From NCBI GenBank assembly GCA_013298695.1, contig JAAFIS010000001.1:947681-1011680 (forward strand): a stretch of 64,000 nucleotides of DNA, written 5' to 3'. Below are positions 17,127-26,130 of this stretch, piece after piece. Each line of letters begins with the position of its first letter. Position 1 is the first letter of the stretch. The notes beneath the pieces were generated by a model. The model did not search any database. It saw nothing but the letters and a program-made list of their open reading frames with translations, and had not been told where the DNA came from. A program made the position numbers and the translations under genes. The stretch is from Betaproteobacteria bacterium (GTDB taxonomy: Bacteria; Pseudomonadota; Gammaproteobacteria; Burkholderiales; Casimicrobiaceae).

Positions 17127-19484
17127 ATGAAAGCAGTTTTACCTCACAGAATCGTGTGTATCGGCGGCGGCCCTGCGGGGCTCTATTTCGCGTTGTTAAT
17201 GAAATCACGCCATCCCGAAACCGAAATTTCGGTTGTCGAGAGGAACAAACCATTCGATACGTTCGGTTGGGGAGTAGTGTTCTCTGATCAAACGTTAAAG
17301 AACCTAGAAACAGCAGATCCGCCCACCGCTCAATTGATTGGTGACGCGTTTAATCATTGGGACGATATCGATGTTTTCTTCAAGGATCGCCTAGTAAGAT
17401 CGGGCGGACACGGGTTTTGTGGTATAGGAAGAAAACATCTCCTCAACATCCTCCAAGAGCGCTGCCTGGCCTTGGGTGTCAATCTGGTGTTTGAAGAGGA
17501 CGTAAGCGACGATCAAGCCATTGCCGCTAAGTACGACGCCGATTTAGTGATTGCAAGCGACGGCGCGAATAGCCGGATTCGGCAGCGCTACGCAGACGTG
17601 TATCACCCCGACATTGAGCTTCGCAAATGTCGGTTCGTTTGGCTCGGCACCAAGAAAACATTTGACGCCTTCACCTTCGCCTTTGAGAAAACTGAGCACG
17701 GCTGGTTTCAAGCGCACGCGTATAAGTTCAATGCAGACACCTCGACGTTTATTGTCGAAACGCCCGAAGAAGTTTGGAAAGCGCATGGCTTAGATGAAAT
17801 GTCGCAGCAGGACGGCATCGAGTTCTGTGAACGACTGTTTGCTAAATATCTCGACGGGAATCGCTTGCTGGCCAACGCATCACATCTTCGAGGTTCGGCG
17901 ATTTGGATTCGTTTCCCACGAGTGGTTTGCAAAACTTGGGTGCATTGGCAAATGATCGGCGAGAAGCGCGTTCCAATTGTGCTCATGGGCGACGCGGCGC
18001 ATACGGCGCATTTTTCAATTGGCTCGGGAACCAAACTTGCGCTCGAAGATGCAATTGATCTAGCCAATGAGTTTGAACGCGACGAGCCCATCGAAGACGT
18101 GCTCCAACACTATGAGGCGCGCCGCTCGGTTGAAGTGTTGAAAATTCAAAATGCAGCGCGTAACTCCACTGAGTGGTTTGAAAATGTTGACCGCTACACC
18201 GCGATGGAAGTCGAGCAGTTTGCGTATTCCTTGCTCACGCGTTCGCAGCGAATTTCTCATGAGAACTTGCGTTTACGCGACGAGAGCTGGCTTCAAGGCT
18301 ACGAGCGATGGTTCGCAAAAACGGATGCAAAGAAACACGTCCATCCAATGTTGACGCCGATCGCGGTGCGCGGTTTCACGCTCAAAAACCGCATCGTTGT
18401 GTCACCGATGGCGACCTACTCCGCAAAAGACGGCCTAGTGAGTGATTTTCATCTCGTGCACCTAGGCGCACGCGCGCTCGGCGGGGCGGCTATGGTGTTC
18501 GTGGAGATGACGAGCCCCACGCCTGAGGGTCGCATCACGCCCGCCTGCACGGGGCTTTGGAATGACGAACAGGAAGCGGCGTTCAAACGAATCGTTGATT
18601 TCGTTCACACCAATTCAGACGCGAAGATTGCGCTACAGATCGGACACAGCGGTGCAAAGGGTTCAACACAAGTGGGCTGGGAAGGCACCGATGAGCCGCT
18701 TCCATCGGGCAACTGGCCGCTGATGGCGGCGAGTGAAATTGCTTACGGGTCGCAAAACCAAATCCCAAAAGCGATGACGCGCGCTGATATGCGTGCAATG
18801 ACCGCTGCGTTTGTCGAATCCACGAAACGCGCCGCACGCGCGGGCTTTGATTGGATCGAATTGCATTGTGCACACGGCTATTTGCTCTCAGGCTTCATTT
18901 GCCCTTTGACCAATGTGCGCACCGATGACTACGGCGGAACACTTGAAAATCGTTGTCGCTACCCGATGGAAGTGTTCCGCGCGATGCGTGCCGCGTGGCC
19001 GCATGACAAACCCATGAGCGTGCGGATTTCAGCTCACGATTGGGCACCTGGCGGAAACACGCCTGATGACGCAATCATTGTTGCGCAACTATTTAAAGAT
19101 GCGGGGGCAGACATGATTGATGTGTCCTCCGGTCAAACCACGCGACAAGCCAAGCCCGTTTACGGGCGCATGTATCAAACACCGTTTTCGGATCGCATTC
19201 GCAACGAAGTAGGTATCAAGACGATTGCGGTCGGTGCGATCAGCGAAGCCGATCACGCCAACAGCATCATCGCCGCGGGTCGCGCGGATTTGTGTGCCAT
19301 CGCGCGTCCACATCTCGCCGATCCAGCATGGACGTTGCACGAAGCCGCGAAATTGCAATCTCGTGAAGTGGAATGGCCAAAGCAGTATTTGAGCGGTCGT
19401 GATCAGCTCTATCGTGAGCTCGCGAAGCAGGAGGCGATAGCTGCTGTAAGGACGAGGGTTGGCGACGAAGAGGAGCGCAATTGA
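17127..19484 (+). CDS. abmA: anthraniloyl-CoA monooxygenase/reductase (two-domain flavoprotein)
   Basis: 785 residues with two enzymes in one chain. Residues 1-400 are an aromatic-ring flavin monooxygenase ([15 protein letters not shown] near the N terminus, [20 protein letters not shown] near 285-305). Residues 405-785 are an Old Yellow Enzyme domain ([45 protein letters not shown]). This exact fusion is the 2-aminobenzoyl-CoA monooxygenase/reductase described from Azoarcus evansii, which hydroxylates and then reduces the ring so that it can be opened without a dioxygenase. Databases often label it salicylyl-CoA 5-hydroxylase. The downstream CoA ligase, crotonase and dehydrogenase support the anthranilate assignment. 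Confidence 0.93.
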   Translation: MKAVLPHRIVCIGGGPAGLYFALLMKSRHPETEISVVERNKPFDTFGWGVVFSDQTLKNLETADPPTAQLIGDAFNHWDDIDVFFKDRLVRSGGHGFCGIGRKHLLNILQERCLALGVNLVFEEDVSDDQAIAAKYDADLVIASDGANSRIRQRYADVYHPDIELRKCRFVWLGTKKTFDAFTFAFEKTEHGWFQAHAYKFNADTSTFIVETPEEVWKAHGLDEMSQQDGIEFCERLFAKYLDGNRLLANASHLRGSAIWIRFPRVVCKTWVHWQMIGEKRVPIVLMGDAAHTAHFSIGSGTKLALEDAIDLANEFERDEPIEDVLQHYEARRSVEVLKIQNAARNSTEWFENVDRYTAMEVEQFAYSLLTRSQRISHENLRLRDESWLQGYERWFAKTDAKKHVHPMLTPIAVRGFTLKNRIVVSPMATYSAKDGLVSDFHLVHLGARALGGAAMVFVEMTSPTPEGRITPACTGLWNDEQEAAFKRIVDFVHTNSDAKIALQIGHSGAKGSTQVGWEGTDEPLPSGNWPLMAASEIAYGSQNQIPKAMTRADMRAMTAAFVESTKRAARAGFDWIELHCAHGYLLSGFICPLTNVRTDDYGGTLENRCRYPMEVFRAMRAAWPHDKPMSVRISAHDWAPGGNTPDDAIIVAQLFKDAGADMIDVSSGQTTRQAKPVYGRMYQTPFSDRIRNEVGIKTIAVGAISEADHANSIIAAGRADLCAIARPHLADPAWTLHEAAKLQSREVEWPKQYLSGRDQLYRELAKQEAIAAVRTRVGDEEERN

Positions 19485-19508
19485 TCCTTATCTATGAAAC
19501 TCTAATGT

Positions 19509-19612
19509 GTAGGCGCGGGCTTGACCGCGCTTCGAAAGGGTGGCGCGAATCAACCGAAATGGACGTCAAGCCGTCCCCTACAAAGTCTGAGCGACGTCAA
19601 GCCGTCGCCTAC
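19509..19612. repeat. dispersed GTAGGCG...CGCCTAC repeat, copy C (extended)
   Basis: A 104-bp intergenic element opening with GTAGGCGCGGGCTTGACCGC and holding two copies of GACGTCAAGCCGTC before a closing CCTAC. It is related to the copies at 7854, 10757, 30136 and 34233. It lies between the monooxygenase gene and the MarR gene. Confidence 0.8.
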
Positions 19613-19632
19613 ATTTTCCAACACGTTAGATT

Positions 19633-20109
19633 ATGGATTTAGAAGCTCGCATCCACAGTGAACACCCCGACGAGTTGCGGCTTTGGCTGCGTTTACTCAC
19701 CTGTACACAGCTCATTGAGACGCGTGTCCGTTTCAATCTGCGCGAGCAATTTGCTACGACCCTGCCGCGCTTCGATTTAATGTCGCAACTCGAACGCGAA
19801 CCCGACGGCATGCTCATGAAAGCACTCTCGCAACGCATGATGGTCACTGGTGGCAACATCACAGGCATCACCGATCAGCTGGTCAATGAGGGGTTAGTTG
19901 AGCGAAGAGACGTGGAAGGGGATCGACGCGCTTACCGCGTCTGCCTTACGCCACGCGGACGCAAAGCGTTTGCAACGATGGCACGTGAACACGAGGCGTG
20001 GATTGCAGATGCATTCGCTGCGCTAACGAGTGCGGAACGAAATACGCTAGCAAAACTTCTCGGTCGTCTCAAATCGCATCAAAAATCAATGGAGGCACAA
20101 ACCGCATGA
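19633..20109 (+). CDS. MarR-family transcriptional regulator
   Basis: 158 residues with a winged helix-turn-helix centred on residues 55-100 ([20 protein letters not shown] followed by [21 protein letters not shown]). MarR proteins commonly repress aromatic catabolic genes and are released by the aromatic acid or its CoA thioester. The stop overlaps the crotonase start by four bases (ATGA), so it is translated as part of the anthranilate operon. Control of that operon is inferred from position. Confidence 0.9.
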   Translation: MDLEARIHSEHPDELRLWLRLLTCTQLIETRVRFNLREQFATTLPRFDLMSQLEREPDGMLMKALSQRMMVTGGNITGITDQLVNEGLVERRDVEGDRRAYRVCLTPRGRKAFATMAREHEAWIADAFAALTSAERNTLAKLLGRLKSHQKSMEAQTA

Positions 20110-20960
20110 AACACTTCGTCGCGAGCAACAACCCCATGCGCACTCAGTTTGATGCGAAATCGAAATACGCAGCAAATCATTTTCGCTATGAATGCAACGA
20201 TACGATCGCGACGATCACGTTGAATCGCCCTGAGCGAAAGAATCCACTCACATTTGATTCTTATGCAGAACTTCGCGATTTGTTCCGAGCATTAAATTAC
20301 GCAACCGATGTGAAGGTCATCGTGATCACAGGCGACGGCGGCAATTTTTGCTCGGGCGGCGATGTGCACGAAATCATCGGCCCGCTCACAAAAATGACAA
20401 TGCCCGAGCTGCTCGAATTCACGCGAATGACGGGCGATCTTGTTAAAGCGATTCGCCACTGCCCGCAGCCAGTGCTTGCGGCAATTGATGGTGTTTGCGC
20501 AGGTGCGGGCGCGATGATCGCGCTTTCAGCGGATTTGCGTCTCGGCACACCACGCGCGAAAACGGCATTTTTGTTTTCCCGCGTTGGCCTCGCTGGCGCA
20601 GACATGGGGGCCTGCGCGCTGCTGCCGCGAATGATTGGACAAGGGCGCGCAAGTGAGTTACTTTTTACCGGTCGCGCAATGACGGCGGAAGAGGGCGCAG
20701 CGTGGGGATTTTTCAACGCTTTGCACGCGCCAGAAGCGCTCAACACCGCCGCGCAAACACTAGCGAGCGAACTTGCAAGTGGTCCATCATTTGGTCATGC
20801 AATGACCAAGAACATGCTCAATCAAGAATGGAGCATGACGATTGACATGGCCATTGAGGCTGAAGCCCAAGCGCAGGCCATCTGCATGAAAACTGAGGAC
20901 TTCCGTCGCGCGTACGAGGCCTTTGCTGCGAAGCAAAAGCCGGTGTTCAAAGGGGATTGA
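20106..20960 (+). CDS. crotonase-family enzyme of the anthranilate operon
   Basis: 284 residues from the ATG at 20106, which overlaps the MarR stop. The crotonase fold is evident: [15 protein letters not shown] near residue 36, the oxyanion-hole segment [15 protein letters not shown] near 77-91, and [19 protein letters not shown]. In the region that carries the two catalytic glutamates of enoyl-CoA hydratase (PE...GAGGTQ) this protein reads [20 protein letters not shown], so neither Glu is in its usual place. It may be a ring-processing hydrolase or hydratase acting after the monooxygenase/reductase rather than a simple enoyl-CoA hydratase. That is inference. Confidence 0.88.
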   Translation: MKHFVASNNPMRTQFDAKSKYAANHFRYECNDTIATITLNRPERKNPLTFDSYAELRDLFRALNYATDVKVIVITGDGGNFCSGGDVHEIIGPLTKMTMPELLEFTRMTGDLVKAIRHCPQPVLAAIDGVCAGAGAMIALSADLRLGTPRAKTAFLFSRVGLAGADMGACALLPRMIGQGRASELLFTGRAMTAEEGAAWGFFNALHAPEALNTAAQTLASELASGPSFGHAMTKNMLNQEWSMTIDMAIEAEAQAQAICMKTEDFRRAYEAFAAKQKPVFKGD

Positions 20961-20962
20961 AC

Positions 20963-22147
20963 GTGTCGACATTTCATTCACGCGCCCCAACCACTCATCT
21001 CGCACTCCCATTCTTCGACGACGCCCATCGCGAGATCGGCAACTGTCTTGCCGACTGGTTACCGAAACAATCTATCGACGAAACCGATGATCGGCGCGCG
21101 TGCCGCGAATGGGTATCGCTCCTAGGTGCAAATCAATGGCTTCGCTACAGCGTTGCTAAAGCCGATGGCGGCGTGTTTGAAAAACTCGACTCACGTGCGC
21201 TCGTGATCCTTCGCGAAAACCTTGCCTTTCACTCGCCGCTTGCTGATTTCGCCTTCGCGATGCAAGGGCTCGGCTCCGGCGCAATCACGCTTGCCGGAAC
21301 GAAAGAACAGCGCGCGAACTATTTGCCACATGTTGCAAGCGGAAAGAAAATCGCTGCGTTCGCGCTCTCAGAACCCGACGCTGGATCAGACGTCGCAGCG
21401 ATGGCAACATCAGCCGCTGAAAACGAAGACGGCTATGTGCTGAACGGCACAAAAACTTGGATCAGCAACGGCGGCATTGCTGATTTCTACTGCGTTTTCG
21501 CAAAGACCAATCCTGATGCCGGTTCACGTGGCATTAGCGCGTTTTTGGTTGATGCCAAAACGCCAGGGCTTGACGATTCCCAACATATCCACGTAATGTC
21601 GCCGCATCCGCTCGCGCTGTTGAAGTTCACGAATTGCGATGTGCCAAAAACCGCGTTGCTCGGCGAAGTGAGTGGCGGGTTCAAGCTGGCGATGCAAACG
21701 CTCGACATCTTCCGCGCGTCAGTCGCCGCTGCAGCGCTCGGCATGGCACGTCGCGCGTTCGCTGAGGCCATCGCATGGTCAACGACGCGCAAGATGTTCA
21801 AACAAACGCTTGCAGATTTTCAGCTCACGCAAGCGAAGTTAGGTGAGATGGCAACGCTCATCGACGCGGCAGCGCTACTCACCTATCGAGCCGCGTGGAT
21901 GCGCGACACGCAAGACGCGCGAACAACGCGCGAAGCGGCAATGGCGAAGATGACCGCGACCGAGAATGCGCAGCGCGTAATTGATATGGCGCTACAAATG
22001 CACGGCGGTCGCGGCGTCGAGGTCGGTGCGGTGGTGGAGCATCTATACCGCGACATTCGGTCGCTGAGAATTTATGAGGGTGCGACCGAAGTACAGCAGC
22101 TAATCGTTGGCAAAAGCGTGCTCGCGGATGCACTGTATGGAGGCTAA
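20963..22147 (+). CDS. acyl-CoA dehydrogenase of the anthranilate operon
   Basis: 394 residues from the GTG at 20963, which has AGGGG seven bases upstream; a TTG at 20957 is also in frame but too close to that site. Typical segments are [16 protein letters not shown] (FAD and substrate), [15 protein letters not shown] and the C-terminal [16 protein letters not shown] with the catalytic-base Glu. It probably oxidises an alicyclic acyl-CoA formed after ring reduction, on the way to beta-oxidation. The gap to the preceding crotonase gene is two bases, and the CoA ligase follows at once. Confidence 0.92.
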   Translation: MSTFHSRAPTTHLALPFFDDAHREIGNCLADWLPKQSIDETDDRRACREWVSLLGANQWLRYSVAKADGGVFEKLDSRALVILRENLAFHSPLADFAFAMQGLGSGAITLAGTKEQRANYLPHVASGKKIAAFALSEPDAGSDVAAMATSAAENEDGYVLNGTKTWISNGGIADFYCVFAKTNPDAGSRGISAFLVDAKTPGLDDSQHIHVMSPHPLALLKFTNCDVPKTALLGEVSGGFKLAMQTLDIFRASVAAAALGMARRAFAEAIAWSTTRKMFKQTLADFQLTQAKLGEMATLIDAAALLTYRAAWMRDTQDARTTREAAMAKMTATENAQRVIDMALQMHGGRGVEVGAVVEHLYRDIRSLRIYEGATEVQQLIVGKSVLADALYGG

Positions 22148-22148
22148 G

Positions 22149-23768
22149 GTGACGCATTTCGAATCTAACAGCTTCGCAACCCTATCGCCGGTTGTATTGG
22201 GCGAACTACCGAATTACGTGTATATATCGGAAGAATACGTATTCGACGACGATGCCAATGTAATCAGGCATTTATTGGACGATGCCGTTGGGTCAAAAGG
22301 CTTTAGAAACAATGTGTTGCTGCGTGGCGATCACGTGAGTTTTACTTATGGTGAAACGCTTGAGCGGGTAAATCGAATCGCAAACGTCCTGGTCAACTCG
22401 TACGACTTAGTGCCGGGAAATCGCGTTCTGCTGCGCGGTGGGAATTCGATTGGCATTGCTCTTTCGTGGCTCGCGGTGGTGAAAGCTGGCGGCATTGCGG
22501 TGGCAACGATGCCGTTGCTGCGAGCAAAAGAATTATCAGAGATTATCGAAAAGGCAAAGCCTACGATTGCGATCTGCGATGACGCGTTACGCGATGAACT
22601 TGATCAAGCCATCTTCGCGAGCGGTGAAGCGATCGAAGTGATCGTCTATAACCGGCCGAATTCCGCTGAAGATTTGGGCGCTCGCGCAGAAAAAATGAGC
22701 GTTGACTTCACTAGTCCCGAATCAAGCGCCGACGATGTTGCAATGCTCGCGTTCACCTCCGGCACCACTGGCAAACCCAAAGCAGCGATGCACACTCATC
22801 GCGATTTGCTCTGCGCGTGCGCTGCGTGGCCTGCGCATGTGCTCAAAGCCACGAGCGACGACATTGTGATTGGTTCACCGCCGCTGGCTTTCACCTTCGG
22901 TCTCGGTGGATTGTTGCTATTTCCGATGAGCGTTGGTGCGTCAGTCTATTTCCCTTCAAAACCGTACACACCAGAAACGATGGTGCAAACTATTCGTAGC
23001 GTAGGCGCAACGATCACCTACACCGCGCCCACGTTCTATCGACAAATGGCTGCATTCGCGAAAGACGTACCGCTGCAAACGCTCAGGAAATCGGTCAGCG
23101 CGGGTGAAGGCCTACCCGACGCTACGCGAACGCTTTGGCGAGAAGCAACCAGCATCGAAATGATTGATGGGATCGGGGCAACCGAGATGTTTCACATCTT
23201 TATTTCGTCGCCCCCGGAAGAAGTTCGGCGTGGTGCGATCGGTAGAGTGGTTCCCGGCTACATTGCGAAAGTTGTCGACGAAGAGGGTAACGAAGTGCCG
23301 CGCGGAACCGTTGGCAAACTCGCGGTGATCGGCCCCACCGGTTGCAAATATTTAGACGATCCGCGCCAAGCAAATTATGTGAAGAACGGTTGGAACTATC
23401 CGGGCGATGCGTTTTTGCAAGATGAAGATGGCTACTTTTTCTATCAAGCCCGCGCCGACGACATGATCATCACTGCAGGCTACAACGTGGGTGGCCCCGA
23501 AGTGGAAGACGCGCTCATGAAACATCCCGCTGTGGCCGAATGCGGTGTCGTCGGGAAACCCGATGAAGAGCGCGGCATGATCGTGAAAGCTTTTGTCGTG
23601 TTGAAGCCCAGTTACGCAAACGACACCGGCATGGTGAAGACCTTGCAAGACCATGTGAAGGCCATGCTCGCCCCTTACAAATACCCACGCGAAATCGAGT
23701 TTCGCGCGAAGCTACCGCGCACTGAAACGGGGAAACTGCAACGCTTCAAACTGCGCGCGGAGGCGTGA
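22149..23768 (+). CDS. abmG: 2-aminobenzoate-CoA ligase
   Basis: 539 residues from the GTG at 22149, preceded by GGAGG; the open frame reaches 22107 but would overlap the dehydrogenase. It is an ANL-superfamily ligase of the benzoate-CoA ligase branch: AFTSGTTGKPKAAMHTH (P-loop), GIGATEMFHIFISS, YPGDAF and DDMIITAGYNVGGPEVE, and a C-terminal LPRTETGKLQRFKL with the catalytic Lys. It activates anthranilate with ATP and CoA as the first step of the pathway encoded around it. Substrate identity rests on the adjacent anthraniloyl-CoA monooxygenase. Confidence 0.9.
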   Translation: MTHFESNSFATLSPVVLGELPNYVYISEEYVFDDDANVIRHLLDDAVGSKGFRNNVLLRGDHVSFTYGETLERVNRIANVLVNSYDLVPGNRVLLRGGNSIGIALSWLAVVKAGGIAVATMPLLRAKELSEIIEKAKPTIAICDDALRDELDQAIFASGEAIEVIVYNRPNSAEDLGARAEKMSVDFTSPESSADDVAMLAFTSGTTGKPKAAMHTHRDLLCACAAWPAHVLKATSDDIVIGSPPLAFTFGLGGLLLFPMSVGASVYFPSKPYTPETMVQTIRSVGATITYTAPTFYRQMAAFAKDVPLQTLRKSVSAGEGLPDATRTLWREATSIEMIDGIGATEMFHIFISSPPEEVRRGAIGRVVPGYIAKVVDEEGNEVPRGTVGKLAVIGPTGCKYLDDPRQANYVKNGWNYPGDAFLQDEDGYFFYQARADDMIITAGYNVGGPEVEDALMKHPAVAECGVVGKPDEERGMIVKAFVVLKPSYANDTGMVKTLQDHVKAMLAPYKYPREIEFRAKLPRTETGKLQRFKLRAEA

Positions 23769-23821
23769 GAATGCGAACACCACACGGTGATTTACGCGAT
23801 CGTGACCCCAGTAAAAATATT

Positions 23822-23923
23822 GTCATTCCCGCACAGGCGGGAATCCATTCGTGCTCGCACGCGAATGCCGTGATTTATCGGTTGCGTTTCGCAGCGATAG
23901 ATTCCCGCCTGCGCGTGAATGAC
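23822..23923. repeat. GTCATTCCCGC inverted-repeat element (MITE-like)
   Basis: A 102-bp element with long terminal inverted repeats: it opens with GTCATTCCCGCACAGGCGGG and ends with CGCCTGCGCGTGAATGAC. Elements with GTCATTCCCGC ends are common intergenic repeats in proteobacteria. It fills most of the gap between the CoA ligase and the ridA-like gene. Related short hairpins lie at 25667-25685 and 34184-34205. Confidence 0.85.
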
Positions 23924-23948
23924 AACCAGGTGATGTCGCGGAGGCTTT

Positions 23949-24347
23949 ATGCATAAACATTTGCAACCCGAAGGCTGGACGCCGCCCAAGGGCTACGCCA
24001 ATGGCATCGCCGCACGCGGCACCCAAATTTACGTCGGCGGACAAATCGGCTGGAATGGCCAACAGCAATTCGAAAGCGATGACTTCATCGCGCAAACCAA
24101 ACAAGCGCTAGAAAATGTCAAAGCCGTGCTCGCCTGCGCAGGCGCAGCGCCTGAACACATGGTGCGCATGACTTGGTACGTCATCGACCGCGACGAATAC
24201 AACGCCCGCCTCAAAGAGCTAGGCGCGGTCTACCGCGAAGTGATGGGCAAGAACTTCCCCGCGATGAGCTGCGTAGCCGTCGCGGCACTCATGGAAAAAC
24301 GCGCGAAGGTTGAGATCGAAGTGACGGCCGTCTTGCCCGATTTGTAG
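23949..24347 (+). CDS. RidA/YjgF-family protein of the anthranilate operon
   Basis: 132 residues with the RidA fold pattern (YVGGQIGWN, MVRMTWYVIDRDEYNARL, EKRAKVEIEVTAV). RidA enzymes hydrolyse reactive enamines and imines, and a deaminase step is expected after anthraniloyl-CoA ring reduction, so such a role here is plausible. The segment that holds the catalytic Arg in true RidA (ARSCV) reads PAMSCV, so it belongs to a subgroup without that residue and its chemistry is uncertain. The TAG stop is the first TAG of a downstream palindromic repeat. A broken 3' copy of a closely related gene lies at 25863-25979. Confidence 0.9.
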   Translation: MHKHLQPEGWTPPKGYANGIAARGTQIYVGGQIGWNGQQQFESDDFIAQTKQALENVKAVLACAGAAPEHMVRMTWYVIDRDEYNARLKELGAVYREVMGKNFPAMSCVAVAALMEKRAKVEIEVTAVLPDL

Positions 24348-24446
24348 GGTGCGATCCTATCGCACCCAAGCTGATACCAGCGATAACGGATTGAGCAAGT
24401 GAGCTTCGCGCATATCGTTCACAAGGTGCGATGGGATTGCACCCTG
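24344..24446. repeat. about 100-bp GTAGG-GTGCGAT repeat, copy 1
   Basis: The element opens with GTAGGGTGCGATCCTATCGC and closes with GATGGGATTGCACCCTGC; each end is itself a hairpin and the ends are inverted relative to each other. A homologous element with the same inner motifs (AAGC, GATACCA, a TTCGCGC block) lies at 48546-48646. In both places the GTAG edge supplies the TAG stop of the neighbouring gene. It could be a small non-autonomous mobile element; no transposase is nearby. Confidence 0.75.
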
Positions 24447-24476
24447 CGAGCTGCACCGGTACGGCCTTCGAATTCC

Positions 24477-24535
24477 TTGAAAGTCGTGTGTTGACAAAAG
24501 TTATCATGCGTGAAGTTTGATAACTCACGTTGGGC
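24477..24535 (+). other. attI-like/core-site region, copy 1
   Basis: A TTGAAAG block, a TTGACA box (24491-24496), an inverted repeat GTTATCA (24500-24506) / TGATAAC (24518-24524), then TCAC and GTTGGGC (24529-24535). GTTGGGC matches the integron core-site consensus GTTRRRY and begins exactly where a cassette would. The short spacing between AAC and GTTGGGC resembles the paired boxes of an attI site. A second copy with matching spacing lies at 27261-27320. No integron integrase gene is in the window, so the attI reading is tentative. Confidence 0.5.
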
Positions 24536-24540
24536 GTCCT

Positions 24541-25227
24541 ATGTTTCGTAAGCTACTTGCCGCCGTAGGTCTTAGTGTCGCTGCCACGTCTGGGGCCGTC
24601 GCGACTCCGCCGTATTCGCCATACAACAGCGAAGCGGCTAACGCGATCTATAACCTGCTCTTTTGCGACGATCCCGCCGCATTCAAGGCGAAGCCGGGTG
24701 AGAGTTCTACGCAGTGGCAGACAGTTCTCTTTTCTAATCCTGCCGATGAGAAATTGCTCCGGGAGTTAGCCTCGGAGGCCGCGCAAGAAGGTCGCATCCG
24801 GTTCCTGGCGTTTTCGCGTCTTCGTGAGCTTGGCTTAGGAGTCCAACCCAAGATACTGCTAGGTGTGATCATTGAGGTACCTCTAGCAGGAGGGCTAGAC
24901 ACACTCGCCGCGTTTTCGGAAGGAGGCATCCGGTATGTCAATCAGTCAGGCAAGCTCGTCGTTATCGAAGGTGTCACAAGCTTCCTACCGAGGGTCAAGC
25001 ACTTATTCGCGGTCGCCGTACCGGTGGTAGCCCGAATCGGACCATGGGATAAACCGAGATTAGCGCCACCTAAGCTAGGTAACGTACGGTTGACCTTCTT
25101 GGTTTCGGACGGTTTGTACTTCGGCGAAGGCCCTATGTCGGTGATGCAGCGCGAAGCCCTGGCTGGCCCAATCATTCAGGAGGCAACTGGGTTGCTGCAG
25201 GCTGTCGTTGCCGAAGGGACGAAATGA
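24541..25227 (+). CDS. exported protein of unknown function, cassette-borne
   Basis: 228 residues from the ATG at 24541, only six bases after a GTTGGGC core site, as is usual for integron cassettes. The first 20 residues form a signal peptide (MFRKLLAAVGLSVAATSGAV). The mature part has a single Cys near residue 40 and no family I can name; a middle section (LLGVIIEVPLAGGLDTLAAF) and GGIRYVNQSGKLVVIEG look like soluble beta/alpha structure. The gene ends seven bases before a canonical attC site. Its codon choice is less GC-biased at third positions than the neighbouring abm genes, by eye. Cassette origin is inferred from the flanks. Confidence 0.8.
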   Translation: MFRKLLAAVGLSVAATSGAVATPPYSPYNSEAANAIYNLLFCDDPAAFKAKPGESSTQWQTVLFSNPADEKLLRELASEAAQEGRIRFLAFSRLRELGLGVQPKILLGVIIEVPLAGGLDTLAAFSEGGIRYVNQSGKLVVIEGVTSFLPRVKHLFAVAVPVVARIGPWDKPRLAPPKLGNVRLTFLVSDGLYFGEGPMSVMQREALAGPIIQEATGLLQAVVAEGTK

Positions 25228-25234
25228 ATCCGAC

Positions 25235-25301
25235 GCCCAACCCATCATTCCACCGGACCTGCGCGAAAAGCCGCGCAGGCCGGTGGATTCAAACGCTAGG
25301 C
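25235..25301 (+). mobile_element. integron attC (59-be) recombination site
   Basis: A 67-bp imperfect palindrome. It starts with GCCCAAC (25235-25241), ends with GCTAGGC (25295-25301; consensus GTTRRRY with one change) and has complementary arms CCACCGG-A-CCTGCGCG and CGCGCAGGCCGGTGG around an AAAAGC loop. The extra A in the left arm is an extrahelical base, a hallmark of attC sites that determines strand choice by the integrase. Flanking CATCATTC and GATTCAAAC are also typical. Together with the core site at 24529 it would define one gene cassette of about 770 bp. Confidence 0.8.
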
Positions 25302-25395
25302 GCGGAGTAACGTCCGCGCGTCGCGCGTTCGCCCGTCACAAATTCGAAGAACAGGCCCCATAATTTCGGTTGTAAATTTTTCACAGGAGTCAGCG

Positions 25396-25635
25396 ATGGA
25401 TGTACGAAACATGCAAGGCAATCCGGGAATCTGGGAAGAATTGTCGTGGGCCGATCTGAGTAGTGCTGAGAAGGAGCTTTGGGGCACCCTCGGCTGGCGA
25501 CAAGATCGATGGGATGGAAACGACGCGCCATCAAGCGCCGAGAAAGATTGGCGTGACTTGAGCCCGCAAGAGCAAGCCGCAGCCATGAACCTTGGATTTA
25601 CCGAGGACATTTGGAACAGTACCGAGGATGAGTAA
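25396..25635 (+). CDS. small Trp-rich acidic protein of unknown function
   Basis: 79 residues from the ATG at 25396, with CAGGAG eight bases upstream. Two related segments can be aligned by eye: WEELSWADLSSAEKELWGTL and WRDLSPQEQAAAMNLGFTED, each an (E/D)LS-x-(A/Q)E-x-A/L-LG pattern followed by a Trp (RW, IW). No signal peptide or membrane helix. I do not recognise an assigned function. It lies just after the attC site but has no attC of its own. Confidence 0.65.
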   Translation: MDVRNMQGNPGIWEELSWADLSSAEKELWGTLGWRQDRWDGNDAPSSAEKDWRDLSPQEQAAAMNLGFTEDIWNSTEDE

Positions 25636-25658
25636 CGACACCGTAACGATGAATCCTG

Positions 25659-25695
25659 GTAGGTGCGTCCCCGCGTAGGCGGGGATTAACCGCGC
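25659..25695. repeat. short GTAGG/CCCCGC hairpin repeat
   Basis: GTAGGTGCGT followed by the hairpin TCCCCGCGTAGGCGGGGA (25667-25685). The hairpin belongs to the family seen at 34184-34205 and in the ends of 23822-23923. It sits 24 bases after the small gene. Confidence 0.6.
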
Positions 25696-25731
25696 CGAGG
25701 GTGACTGCGAGTCACCTGTAAACAAGCGAAG

Positions 25732-25857
25732 TTAATCAAGCAGCGGATTCACCACTACCCGCTTGCCAAACTTCCTCCCGTGCTGCAAATCCTCGGAGAA
25801 AAGCGTGTCGCAATCCGCATCAATCGCCGCAAAGTTTTTTTGCAGATCGAATGGGTC
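25732..25857 (-). pseudogene. C-terminal fragment of a PIN-domain (VapC-like) protein
   Basis: On the minus strand the frame reads AAIDADCDTLFSEDLQHGRK, then FGKRVVVNPLLD and a TAA at 25732. DCDTLFSEDLQHG is the typical C-terminal acidic motif of PIN-family toxins. Upstream of about 25857 an in-frame stop interrupts it and the N-terminal two thirds, with the other catalytic acids, are missing. A relic of a lost toxin gene. Confidence 0.75.
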
Positions 25858-25862
25858 CGCTT

Positions 25863-25979
25863 AACCGCGAAGTGACGGGCAAAAACTTCCCCGCGATGAG
25901 CTGCGTCGACGTCGCCGCACTCATGGAAAAACGCGCAAAGGTGGAGATTGAGGCGACGGCCGTCGTGCCGGATCTGTAG
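25863..25979 (+). pseudogene. 3' fragment of a ridA-like gene
   Basis: 117 bp encode NREVTGKNFPAMSCVDVAAL and then MEKRAKVEIEATAVVPDL and a TAG, matching the last 38 residues of the RidA-like protein at 23949-24347. By hand count about 15 of 117 bases differ, many at third positions, so it looks like the remnant of a diverged relative and not a fresh duplication. It abuts the PIN fragment on the opposite strand and has no start. Confidence 0.85.
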
Positions 25980-26130
25980 GTGCGGGATCGGCCGCGCGCG
26001 CAAGCGTCGCCGTGATCCGATCTACACGCGTTCAAAGCCCGATGGCAGATCGCGCCTGTCAAAAGTAGCTTAAACTCGTAGAGCCGTGAAGCAATTAAAT
26101 CGTTTCGGCATCCCAATGGAGGTGATTTCT

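Noticed and set aside
24491..24523. sigma-70 promoter formed by TTGACA and TGATAA
   Set aside because: The spacing is 21 bases, too long for a standard promoter, and the TTGACA is not conserved in the second copy of the motif.
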